A stretch of DNA of 64,000 bases. Origin: Kumtagia sp963820075 (GTDB taxonomy: Bacteria > Pseudomonadota > Alphaproteobacteria > Rhizobiales > Rhizobiaceae). Where the stretch lies: the NCBI GenBank assembly GCA_963820075.1, contig CAWFYS010000008.1:62001-126000 (forward strand), given 5' to 3'. Position numbers and translations under genes: made by a program. Shown here piece after piece: positions 57,032-64,000 of this stretch (its first letter is position 1; every line of letters begins with the position of its first letter). The notes below the pieces were generated by a model. That model saw nothing but the letters and a program-made list of their open reading frames with translations. It searched no databases and was not told the DNA's origin.

Positions 57032-57805
57032 TCAGCTTCGCTGCGCGACGATGAACAGTCTCGGAAATCTCAAAAGTACGCGCCCGTCGACCCGTGGCGG
57101 GTAGGCCCGCGCAATCCGCTCAAGATAGGCGGCGAGGAACTGCTCGCGCCCGTCCTCATCGAGCGGATCGAGGAACGGCTTCAATCCCGTCGAACTCACC
57201 CAGTCGACGATCGCCTGGGCGTCGGCCAACGGATGGTTGTACAGGGTGTGCCAGATATCGACGCGCGCCGCATGCGGCGACAGAAGGTCGTAGTAGGACG
57301 CGACCGGCGGCAGCGGCAGGCGCGCCGCGCCGGCGAGCTTCGCCGCGAACGGCATCGCTTCGGCGGCCTCGCGCATCAGCCTATGGGAAGACTCGCCGAG
57401 ATTGTCCGGCATCTGCACCGCCAGCACGCCGCCCGGCGCAAGCTGGCCGAGCAGCCGCTGCAGCACGGCCGGATGGTCCGGCAGCCACTGGAAAACGGCA
57501 TTGGCGAACAGCACGTCCGGCGGGGCCTGCGGCGCCCAGCCTGCGGCATCGGCAAGTGAAAAATGCAGGCCGGGAAGGCGTGCCCTCGCCTTCTCGATCA
57601 TGTCGGGAGACGTGTCGATGCCGCTGACATCGGCGTCGGGCCAGCGGGCGGCAAGCAGTTCGGTCGAGTTGCCCGGCCCGCAGCCTATATCCACGACGCG
57701 GCGCGGACTATCGAGCGGGATCCGCGCCAGCAGGTCGCGCGCCGGCCGCGTCCGCTCGTCCTCAAACTTGAGATACAGCGAAGCGGACCAGTCTTTGGCT
57801 GACAT
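57032..57805 (-). CDS. tam: Trans-aconitate 2-methyltransferase
   Basis: A 257-residue SAM-dependent methyltransferase that methylates trans-aconitate, an inhibitor of the citrate cycle. KDWSASLYLKFEDERTRPARDLL is the Tam opening, the SAM loop is VVDIGCGPGNST, and NAVFQWLPDHPAVL and MPDNLGESSH are further Tam blocks. Start at 57805 is preceded by GAGAG; the open frame extends 50 codons upstream without support. Confidence 0.93.
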   Translation of the reverse strand: MSAKDWSASLYLKFEDERTRPARDLLARIPLDSPRRVVDIGCGPGNSTELLAARWPDADVSGIDTSPDMIEKARARLPGLHFSLADAAGWAPQAPPDVLFANAVFQWLPDHPAVLQRLLGQLAPGGVLAVQMPDNLGESSHRLMREAAEAMPFAAKLAGAARLPLPPVASYYDLLSPHAARVDIWHTLYNHPLADAQAIVDWVSSTGLKPFLDPLDEDGREQFLAAYLERIARAYPPRVDGRVLLRFPRLFIVAQRS

Positions 57806-57965
57806 CGTTTCTCTCGCTATCGACGCGTGGCAACAAGCCGTCGTTTGGCATGTTGGGTATAGTTCAGGCCTTGTGGCAGAATGAAACGGACAGTCAACGC
57901 AGAATCGTGCAAGCCTGACAGACTGTAAATGTTCTGTTTCTGTTCCCGCATGCAAGGGGGTTGCC

Positions 57966-58631
57966 GTGAATGCCGAAGCGATGAATGCCGCGATCGATTT
58001 GGCAAAGCGAACCGCCGGAAAGCGCTTTCAGACGGTGCTTGCCGACCCGCCCTGGCGCTTCACCAACCGGACCGGTAAGGTCGCCCCCGAACATCGCCGG
58101 CTGGCGCGCTACGGAACGATGGCGACGGCCGACATTTGTGCGTTGCCGATTGCCGAACTGACCAATACGCCCGCTCACCTCTATCTCTGGGTTCCCAATG
58201 CGCTGCTGCCCGAAGGCCTGAGCGTGATGCAGGCATGGGGGTTCGAATACAAGTCGAACATCGTCTGGCACAAAATCCGGAAGGATGGAGGATCGGACGG
58301 GCGCGGCGTCGGCTTCTACTTCCGCAACGTGACCGAGCTTCTGCTGTTCGGCGTGCGCGGCAAGAATGCGCGGACGGAGGCGCCGGGCCGCAGCCAGGTC
58401 AACTATCTCTCGTCGCGCAAGCGCGAGCACTCGCGCAAGCCCGATGAGCAATACGACCTGATCGAAAGCTGCTCGAAGGGGCCATTTCTGGAATTGTTCG
58501 CGCGCGGCACGCGTCCCGGCTGGACCTACTGGGGCAACCAGGCCGACGAGGACTACAAGCCGACATGGGAGACATATGCGTTTAATTCAGCAGCGGATGC
58601 GGTAGTGTCTGGAGGCGGCTCTGCTGCTTAA
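57966..58631 (+). CDS. MT-A70 family adenine methyltransferase, orphan
   Basis: A 221-residue N6-adenine methyltransferase. The catalytic motif DPPW is at residues 27-30 (TVLADPPWRF), with YLWVPNALLPEGL, WHKIRKDG and LELFARGTRPGW completing the SAM and target sites. The start is a GTG at 57966 after AAGGGGG; an ATG five codons later is the alternative. There is no restriction endonuclease next to it. Such short MT-A70 proteins are frequent in prophages and rhizobial genomes; DNA is the expected substrate. Confidence 0.88.
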   Translation: MNAEAMNAAIDLAKRTAGKRFQTVLADPPWRFTNRTGKVAPEHRRLARYGTMATADICALPIAELTNTPAHLYLWVPNALLPEGLSVMQAWGFEYKSNIVWHKIRKDGGSDGRGVGFYFRNVTELLLFGVRGKNARTEAPGRSQVNYLSSRKREHSRKPDEQYDLIESCSKGPFLELFARGTRPGWTYWGNQADEDYKPTWETYAFNSAADAVVSGGGSAA

Positions 58632-58640
58632 AGGTCTAGT

Positions 58641-58676
58641 CTAGAGCATTTCCGGTGAATACTGGAAATACTCTAG
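58641..58676. repeat. Solo palindromic end of the TIR element family
   Basis: A 36-bp near-palindrome, CTAGAGCATTTCCGGTG...GGAAATACTCTAG, made of the same end sequence that bounds 7726-7918 and 51375-51555. It lies between two convergent genes and could act as a two-way terminator. It supplies the TAG stop of the glycosyltransferase-like gene (58673-58675, minus). Confidence 0.75.
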
Positions 58677-60463
58677 CTCTTTACCGCTGCGTTGGAAGCC
58701 TCCAACTTCGCGCTAAGATCAGAAACGAGTTCGCGAACAAATGCCTCATTGATGCCCCTATTGCCGACAAGCTGGTTGAGATGTTCAATAAATGTTCGTG
58801 CGTCGATAAGCGCGGTACCATTGAACTTCCATTTGGACACCGGAGTCAAAAATTCTATTTGAACGGAATTCATCATAAGCCAATATGCAAGCGAACTGTG
58901 GGGGACAATTTCGGTGCCACCTTCTCTAAGGGGCAGGCTTGGCAAGTTTGATTGCTTTCTCGCCCATAGAGACGCATAAACCTCCATAGCTTGAGGACTG
59001 GCGACAGCAAAATTGTCGTCAACCATAGGCATATGGGAATCGTACATCATAACAAATTGTCTAAGATATACGATCTTCGGCAGTGAAAAACAGCTTTCTA
59101 TGGCGTCTACGATTTGCTGCTTGCTGAAACCAAAACTGAGGTCCGGCCGCATCCTGACGAAGCATTCATATTCGCCCACGTTTCGTGCAGCAGAAAATAC
59201 CCTCTCCAGTTTAAAATGCATTCTTGATTGGTTGCTGTCAAACAGCGGTGTAGAAACTCCCTCGACATCAATCTCACTCCAATCGGGGTTAAAAGACTTA
59301 TTAACCTGATCGTCAGTCACCACTTCGTCTACACTTCTGTGATATACTTCTGAAAACTCTTTTGCTGAGATATTATATTTTATGGCAGCCTTCTGAATAA
59401 GAATTCTGATGCCCGGAGTATAACCCCTCAGTGAGGTCAAGAATGGCGGCGGCCCTCCACGAACATTCCAGGTAGAAACAAAAACATCAACATCATAATT
59501 ACCTCTGAGATATTTTTCCGGAAAAAGACTGGCGAAAGTACAATTTCTCAGTTGGCCAGATACCAAGAAGGCAATCTTTCTCTTTTTGGGCAGTTTTACA
59601 TTTTTGAGGTACTTAATATCACCTTGATTCCGAATGCTTATGTCTCCGCTGGTGTATTTTTGCAATATACTGCGCCTTACATCGTCTCCTGGATTTTTGT
59701 CTCTCGCTAAAGGGAGTCTACTCCTAATGAATTGTAGCGATGCATCGCGGTCGACATTGTTTAAACTGACAGTGAGTAAGTACAAGCAAAACAGGTATTG
59801 TACGCTCGCCTCGCCTTTCGTTATATCAAAGAAGTTATCAAATACTTCCTTCGGTGACATATGTTTTCTAAAGATCTGAAAGATTTTTCTGTGATCGACA
59901 ATCGACAACTCGTCCATCGTTGTCCTGAGTAGCGCCTTGTCTATATCTTTAAATATTCTGTCATGGTAGTTTATTATCAAGTATGAAAGCAAGGTCATTG
60001 CTTTATACTTGTTACTAAAGCTATTTAAATTAAAATTCCGCAAAACAAAAGGGTAAAGCTTATCGTATGCGGGCTTATACAAATTTTTATCACCAGTTCC
60101 CGTTCGATATGCGGATGCGTAGAATATAACGCTCGGTGTACAAAAGTATTCGTTAAGAAATGTATTTACTGCTTCGCTTACTTCTTTATTTTCAACACTA
60201 GCTTCGTCATCATTTATGATATCTAAAAATAATTTATAATTTCGTGTTGAATGTGTTGCTGACAGCGCGATTATTTTTTTCGCCAATTGTTTTGAATATA
60301 TTGCTATTTCTTTAGTCGATTTCGGTCTAGAAGTAATTGATTTTTCTCCCGTGGAATTAAACCTGTGCTTAATCGGCTTAAATTTTTGGTCTTTCTTATT
60401 ACGCAGAAGTTTCTTCCTTATTCTTGCAAAGTACCTCATAAATCTTTTAACCGTTAACGCCAT
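58673..60463 (-). CDS. Putative glycosyltransferase-like protein, AT-rich, likely acquired
   Basis: A 596-residue protein. The N terminus is very basic (VKRFMRYFARIRKKLLRNKKDQK). A helical region follows (about 50-290). The C-terminal half has IAFLVSGQLRNC (about 297-308), YDVDVFVSTWNVRGG, FVRMRPDLSFGF and MPMVDDNFAVASPQAM, a set seen in putative surface-polysaccharide glycosyltransferases (VSGQLR...DVFVSTW...RxRPDL...DDxFAxxxxxAM). No signal peptide is present. The gene is far more AT-rich than everything around it, with many A/T-ending codons, so transfer is likely. The acceptor and donor are unknown. Confidence 0.7.
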   Translation of the reverse strand: MALTVKRFMRYFARIRKKLLRNKKDQKFKPIKHRFNSTGEKSITSRPKSTKEIAIYSKQLAKKIIALSATHSTRNYKLFLDIINDDEASVENKEVSEAVNTFLNEYFCTPSVIFYASAYRTGTGDKNLYKPAYDKLYPFVLRNFNLNSFSNKYKAMTLLSYLIINYHDRIFKDIDKALLRTTMDELSIVDHRKIFQIFRKHMSPKEVFDNFFDITKGEASVQYLFCLYLLTVSLNNVDRDASLQFIRSRLPLARDKNPGDDVRRSILQKYTSGDISIRNQGDIKYLKNVKLPKKRKIAFLVSGQLRNCTFASLFPEKYLRGNYDVDVFVSTWNVRGGPPPFLTSLRGYTPGIRILIQKAAIKYNISAKEFSEVYHRSVDEVVTDDQVNKSFNPDWSEIDVEGVSTPLFDSNQSRMHFKLERVFSAARNVGEYECFVRMRPDLSFGFSKQQIVDAIESCFSLPKIVYLRQFVMMYDSHMPMVDDNFAVASPQAMEVYASLWARKQSNLPSLPLREGGTEIVPHSSLAYWLMMNSVQIEFLTPVSKWKFNGTALIDARTFIEHLNQLVGNRGINEAFVRELVSDLSAKLEASNAAVKS

Positions 60464-60572
60464 GACGATCGCCAGCCCACCTATTACCGTTCAAGATTTG
60501 TTAGCAATCGGTGTTTCAGACCTGTTCGGCCAGCACACCCGAAAGAATGACTTTGCCAGGGCGAGCCGCGTT

Positions 60573-60680
60573 CCTAAGCAGGTTCCGGAAAAGTGTGTCA
60601 CGCTTTTCCGACAGAAACCTGCGACAAAACAACAGGCTAAGCAGGCGAAGCGTGGGCGAAGCCACGCAAGTCTGCTTAGC
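60573..60680 (+). repeat. 108-bp palindromic element, copy 4
   Basis: Full-length copy with ends CCTAAGCAG and CTGCTTAGC, in the intergenic region upstream of the AT-rich gene. Nearly identical to the bamD copy apart from scattered changes (for example ACGCTTTTCC in place of ACGGTTTTCC). Confidence 0.9.
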
Positions 60681-61127
60681 GACGAAAGGGAAATCATAGC
60701 CGCCGAAAAACCGCCGCATCAAAAACACCGTCCAGTTCAAAAAGGGCACCCATCTGAGCAGCGACGACACAGGCTGTCGAAAAACTGGTTTGTTCACTGG
60801 ACGCATCAGAATCGGAAGCTGCACAAATGCATGTACCTTTCGGGCTTGTACGACAGCCTGCCAAAGCGCAAACCTCCTTACACTGGCGGATTCCGGCCCA
60901 CAAGCGAGCTTGAAACGCGCGCCCGAACGCGTTGGCGACGGCGGCTGCAGCCGGCGGAGGATCGCGGTGGCCGTGGGCGCCCGCCGCCCGGAAACAGAAT
61001 GATTCAATCCAACCGCAACTTGCTCTAGATCCTTCACAAACTCGAAGCATACTGAGGACCTGCCGCTGGCAGCGAAATGGATTGCGCGATGCAAATCGAT
61101 CCAGAAAGCTCCGACGTTCCCGTCGCC
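60681..61127. other. Gap between the 108-bp element and lolD
   Basis: No gene can be supported in this 447-bp stretch. On the minus strand a frame reads PVNKPVFRQPVSSLLRWVPF and then continues straight into the repeat, which may be a remnant of a gene end, but I cannot assign it. The part 60464-60572 is also empty and probably holds the promoter of the AT-rich gene. Confidence 0.3.
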
Positions 61128-61811
61128 CTATTTCGGCACGACGTGGCCGTCCGACAAAGTCACGCGGCGGTCCATTCGCTGAGCCAGATCATGATTGTGG
61201 GTGGCGATCAGGGCCGCGAGGCCGGACTGCCGCACCAGCGCCGACAACGCGTCGAACACGTAGGAGGCCGTCGTCGGGTCGAGGTTGCCGGTCGGCTCGT
61301 CGGCCAAAAGCACCAGCGGCGCGTTGGCGACCGCCCGCGCGATTGCCACACGCTGCTGCTCGCCGCCCGAAAGCTCGGACGGGCGGTGCTCGCCGCGCTT
61401 GGCGATCTGCATATAGTCGAGCAACTGCATGGCGCGGCTGCGCGCCTCCGCGGCCCGCAGCCCCTTCACGAGTTGCGGCATCATGATGTTCTCCACCGCC
61501 GAGAATTCCGGCAGGAGGTGGTGGAACTGATAGACGAAGCCGATATCGTTGCGGCGGATCGCCGTGCGTTCGTCATCCGAAAGCCGCCCGCAGGCGCGGC
61601 CCGAGAGGATCACATCGCCCGCATCCGGCCGCTCCAGCAGTCCGGCCGTGTGAAGCAGCGTCGACTTGCCGGTCCCCGACGGCGCGACCAGCGCGACCAT
61701 CTCGCCGCGGTGGAGCTTGAAATCAACCCCGTTCAGGATGGTCAGCTTACGCTGCCCCTGCACGTAGTGACGCTCGACCGCCTTCAATTCGAGAACTATG
61801 TCGGCAGCCAT
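61128..61811 (-). CDS. lolD: Lipoprotein-releasing system ATP-binding protein
   Basis: A 227-residue ABC ATPase that powers release of outer-membrane lipoproteins from the inner membrane with LolC/E. Walker A is APSGTGKST, the signature LSGGEQQRVAIARA, Walker B LVLLADEPTGNLD and the switch His ATHNHDLA are present. The start at 61811 lies 2 bp after the lolC stop. It would serve lipoproteins such as BamD here. Confidence 0.95.
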   Translation of the reverse strand: MAADIVLELKAVERHYVQGQRKLTILNGVDFKLHRGEMVALVAPSGTGKSTLLHTAGLLERPDAGDVILSGRACGRLSDDERTAIRRNDIGFVYQFHHLLPEFSAVENIMMPQLVKGLRAAEARSRAMQLLDYMQIAKRGEHRPSELSGGEQQRVAIARAVANAPLVLLADEPTGNLDPTTASYVFDALSALVRQSGLAALIATHNHDLAQRMDRRVTLSDGHVVPK

Positions 61812-61813
61812 GT

Positions 61814-63103
61814 CTATTCGTACCGCAGCGCTTCTACAGGATCGAGCCGGGCGGCGCGCCACGCCGGGAGAATGGTGGCGATGAAGGACAGCACCAGCGC
61901 CATGAGGACGACCGATGCCGTCTCGCTGAAGTCCATGCGCGCCGGAAGCTGGCTCAGGAAATAGAGCTCCGGATTGAACAGGACAGTACCGGACAGCCAG
62001 GAAAAGAACTGCCTTATCTTCTCGACATTGAGGCAGACCAGGATGCCCAGCGCCACGCCTGCCAGGGTTCCGGATACACCGATCGCCGCGCCGGTCATCA
62101 GGAAGATGCGCAGGATCGCGCCGCGTGTCGCGCCCATCGTGCGCAGAATGGCGATGTCGCGCCCCTTGTCCTTCACCAGCATGATCAGTCCGGAGATAAT
62201 GTTGAGGGCCGCGACAAGCACAATCAGCGTCAGTATCATGAACATGACGTTGCGCTCGACCTGCAGCGCGGAGAAAAAGGTCTGATTGCGCTGCCGCCAG
62301 TCAGCCAGATAGACCGGCCGCCCCGCCGCCTCCTCGACCCGCGGTTTCAGCGCGTCAACGCCGTCGGGATTGTCAACGAATATCTCGATCGTCTGCGCCT
62401 GCCCCTCCATGTTGAAGTAAAGCTGCGCTTCCTGGAGCGGCATGAAGATGAAAGAGGAATCATATTCGGACATGCCGACCTCGAATACCGCCGTCACCGG
62501 ATAGGCCTTGACGCGCGGCGTGGTGCCGAAAGGCGTGACATCGCCTTCAGGCGCAACCAGCGTGATCGTGTCGCCCAAGACAAGGCCCAGATTCTCGGCC
62601 ATGCGGCGGCCGATCGCCACGCCTTCGCTCGTATCGAAACTGTCAAGCGAACCCTGGCGAACGTTTCCGGCGACCAGCGAGATTTTGGCAAGATCCTCGC
62701 CCCGCATGCCGCGCACCAGCGCGCCGGTGCCGGGACCCGCCAGGCCCGTCGACAAGACCTGCCCCTCGATCATGGGAATGGCGTATCTGACGCCGGGAAC
62801 GTCGCCGACGCGCTTGGCGATCGCGTCATAGTCATCCAGCGGCAGGTCGATCGGCGACATTATGATATGCCCGTTGATGCCGAGGATGCGCGTCAGCAGT
62901 TCCGCGCGAAATCCGTTCATGACCGCCATCACGATGATCAGCGTGGCGACGCCCAGCATGATGCCGAAGAACGATATGGAGGCTATGACCGAAATCACGG
63001 TTTCCTTGCGGCGCGAACGCAGATAGCGCCAGGCAACCATCCGCTCGAAGGGCGAGAACGCCCCTGCCCCGGCCGGCCTCGCGCTCGCCTTTTTCTCGGT
63101 CAT
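61814..63103 (-). CDS. lolC: Lipoprotein-releasing system permease
   Basis: A 429-residue inner-membrane protein of the LolC/LolE family. Four helices (one near 35-60, three in 285-420) flank a large periplasmic domain. FERMVAWRYLRSRRKETVISVIASISFFGIMLGVA opens the family; MVKDKGRDIAILRTMGATRGAILRIF and LPAWRAARLDPVEALRYE close it. Alphaproteobacteria often use a single LolC-type (LolF) permease, so the name is by family. The start overlaps the proS stop by 4 bases. Confidence 0.94.
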   Translation of the reverse strand: MTEKKASARPAGAGAFSPFERMVAWRYLRSRRKETVISVIASISFFGIMLGVATLIIVMAVMNGFRAELLTRILGINGHIIMSPIDLPLDDYDAIAKRVGDVPGVRYAIPMIEGQVLSTGLAGPGTGALVRGMRGEDLAKISLVAGNVRQGSLDSFDTSEGVAIGRRMAENLGLVLGDTITLVAPEGDVTPFGTTPRVKAYPVTAVFEVGMSEYDSSFIFMPLQEAQLYFNMEGQAQTIEIFVDNPDGVDALKPRVEEAAGRPVYLADWRQRNQTFFSALQVERNVMFMILTLIVLVAALNIISGLIMLVKDKGRDIAILRTMGATRGAILRIFLMTGAAIGVSGTLAGVALGILVCLNVEKIRQFFSWLSGTVLFNPELYFLSQLPARMDFSETASVVLMALVLSFIATILPAWRAARLDPVEALRYE

Positions 63104-64000
63104 GCCAGCGCGCCCGCGAGCCGTCCCGCGACTTCGGCGAGCGGCACGGCCGTGCGTTCCCCGGTTGCGCGGTTCTTGATTTCCGCCTCGCCGGCGGCAA
63201 CGCCGCGCGGACCGACAATCACCTGCCAAGGCAGGCCGATGAGATCGGCGGTCGCGAATTTTCCGCCGGGACGCTGCTCGGTGTCGTCAAGGAGCACATC
63301 GCGACCGGCGGCGGTCAGTGCCGCGTGGATGTCGCCGCAGGCGCGGTCGCAGTCGGCGTCGCCCGCCTTCATGTTTATCAGCGCGACGTCGAAGGGCGCG
63401 ACCGCTGCCGGCCATATGATGCCGTTCTCGTCGTGGCTGGCCTCGATGATCGCGGCGATCAGACGGGAAGGGCCGATGCCGTAGGAACCCATCGAGACGA
63501 AATGGTCCTTGCCGTCCGGTCCCGCTACCTTGGCACCCATCGGCTTTGAATATTTCTCGCCGAAATGAAAGATATGGCCTACCTCGATGCCGCGCGCCGA
63601 CAACCGTTCATCGTCCGGAACTTTCTCCCAGGCGGTCTCGTCATGCATCTCGTCGGTTGCGGCATAGGGCGCCGTCCACTGTTTCACGATGCCGCCGATC
63701 TCGGCGTCGTCCGCGAAGTTCGTGGCCTCGCCCGGAACCGGCAATGCCAGGAAATCGCGGTGGCAAAAGACCCGGCTCTCGCCGGTTTCGGCCAGAATGA
63801 TGAACTCATGCGACAGGTCGCCGCCAATCGGACCGGTATCGGCGCGCATCGGAATAGCCTTCAATCCCATGCGCGCGAAAGTGCGCAGGTATGACACGAA
63901 CATACGGTTATAAGCAGCTCTCGCGCCTGCATAATCCAGATCAAAGGAATAGGCGTCCTTCATCAGGAACTCGCGCGAGCGCATCACACCGAAGCGCGGC
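63100..64000 (-). CDS. proS: Prolyl-tRNA synthetase, C-terminal part
   Basis: The gene enters from the right edge; about 300 codons are visible. PRFGVMRSREFLMKDAYSFD (class II motif 2 region), YNRMFVSYLRTFARMGL and SYGIGPSRLIAAIIEASHDENGIIWP (motif 3) identify ProRS, and the anticodon-binding domain follows with VALINMKAGDADCD. The spacing between motifs shows that the large editing insertion of E. coli ProRS is absent, the short type usual for rhizobia. It is coupled to lolC by a 4-base overlap. Confidence 0.95.
   Translation of the reverse strand, partial: PRFGVMRSREFLMKDAYSFDLDYAGARAAYNRMFVSYLRTFARMGLKAIPMRADTGPIGGDLSHEFIILAETGESRVFCHRDFLALPVPGEATNFADDAEIGGIVKQWTAPYAATDEMHDETAWEKVPDDERLSARGIEVGHIFHFGEKYSKPMGAKVAGPDGKDHFVSMGSYGIGPSRLIAAIIEASHDENGIIWPAAVAPFDVALINMKAGDADCDRACGDIHAALTAAGRDVLLDDTEQRPGGKFATADLIGLPWQVIVGPRGVAAGEAEIKNRATGERTAVPLAEVAGRLAGALA

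Noticed and set aside
60516..61094. Minus-strand frame of 192 codons upstream of the AT-rich gene
   Set aside because: It reads through the 108-bp repeat and has no recognisable domain or ribosome site; kept only as a possible remnant.

Overview
The window comes from a GC-rich alphaproteobacterium of the order Rhizobiales, most likely a Mesorhizobium-like member of the Phyllobacteriaceae. The evidence is the cell-division cluster order (mraZ to ligA with lpxC, bamD and recN attached), the short rhizobial-type ProRS, the LolC/LolD pair, and several families of rhizobial-style dispersed palindromic repeats. This placement is inferred from protein and repeat character, not from a database search.

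Layout. 1-8 kb is a mixed housekeeping region: the start of an EamA permease, small secreted proteins, a hexapeptide acetyltransferase, CreA, a SCO1-type copper chaperone, a frameshifted prmA, aminopeptidase P and the AzlCD exporter. 8-34.4 kb is one long leftward division and cell-wall block: mraZ-rsmH-ftsL-ftsI-murE-murF-mraY-murD-ftsW-murG-murC-murB-ddl-ftsQ-ftsA-ftsZ-lpxC-bamD-recN-ligA. Many of its genes are joined by 1-4 base overlaps. Candidate MraZ operator repeats (TGGGN every 10 bp) lie upstream of mraZ. 34.9-47 kb holds a Cys/Met PLP enzyme, the RNase P RNA gene, several peptidoglycan enzymes (two lytic transglycosylases, an AmpD-like amidase, a GH25 lysozyme), a DjlA-like protein and a fused 5-oxoprolinase/hydantoinase. 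46.9-48.6 kb is a decayed locus: an HD-phosphohydrolase gene broken by a piece of an SMP-30-like gene, beside an intact YwgA/Panacea-like gene. 48.6-58.6 kb carries a PLP decarboxylase, a permease, metF with an ArsR-methyltransferase regulator, TrmO, a DUF2293-type protein, a MOSC protein, a KAS III-type enzyme, a trans-aconitate methyltransferase and an orphan MT-A70 DNA methyltransferase. 58.7-60.5 kb is a strikingly AT-rich glycosyltransferase-like gene. 61-64 kb is lolD-lolC-proS.

The most unusual feature is a set of mobile-looking palindromic elements. A 108-bp element with GCTAAGCAG/CTGCTTAGC ends occurs four times at full length. One copy sits exactly in frame (36 codons) inside the signal-peptide region of the lipoprotein BamD. 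An unrelated 141-bp element (47 codons) sits in frame inside the oxoprolinase. A third family of 181-193 bp with 19-20 bp terminal inverted repeats occurs twice plus a solo end. Repeat ends also supply the stop codons of at least four genes. Together these suggest a genome where short palindromic elements are tolerated inside, and at the ends of, coding genes, similar in concept to the Rickettsia palindromic elements.

A second notable feature is an AT-rich gene with a near-consensus promoter lying between recN and ligA, flanked on the ligA side by a decayed copy of the recN 3' end.
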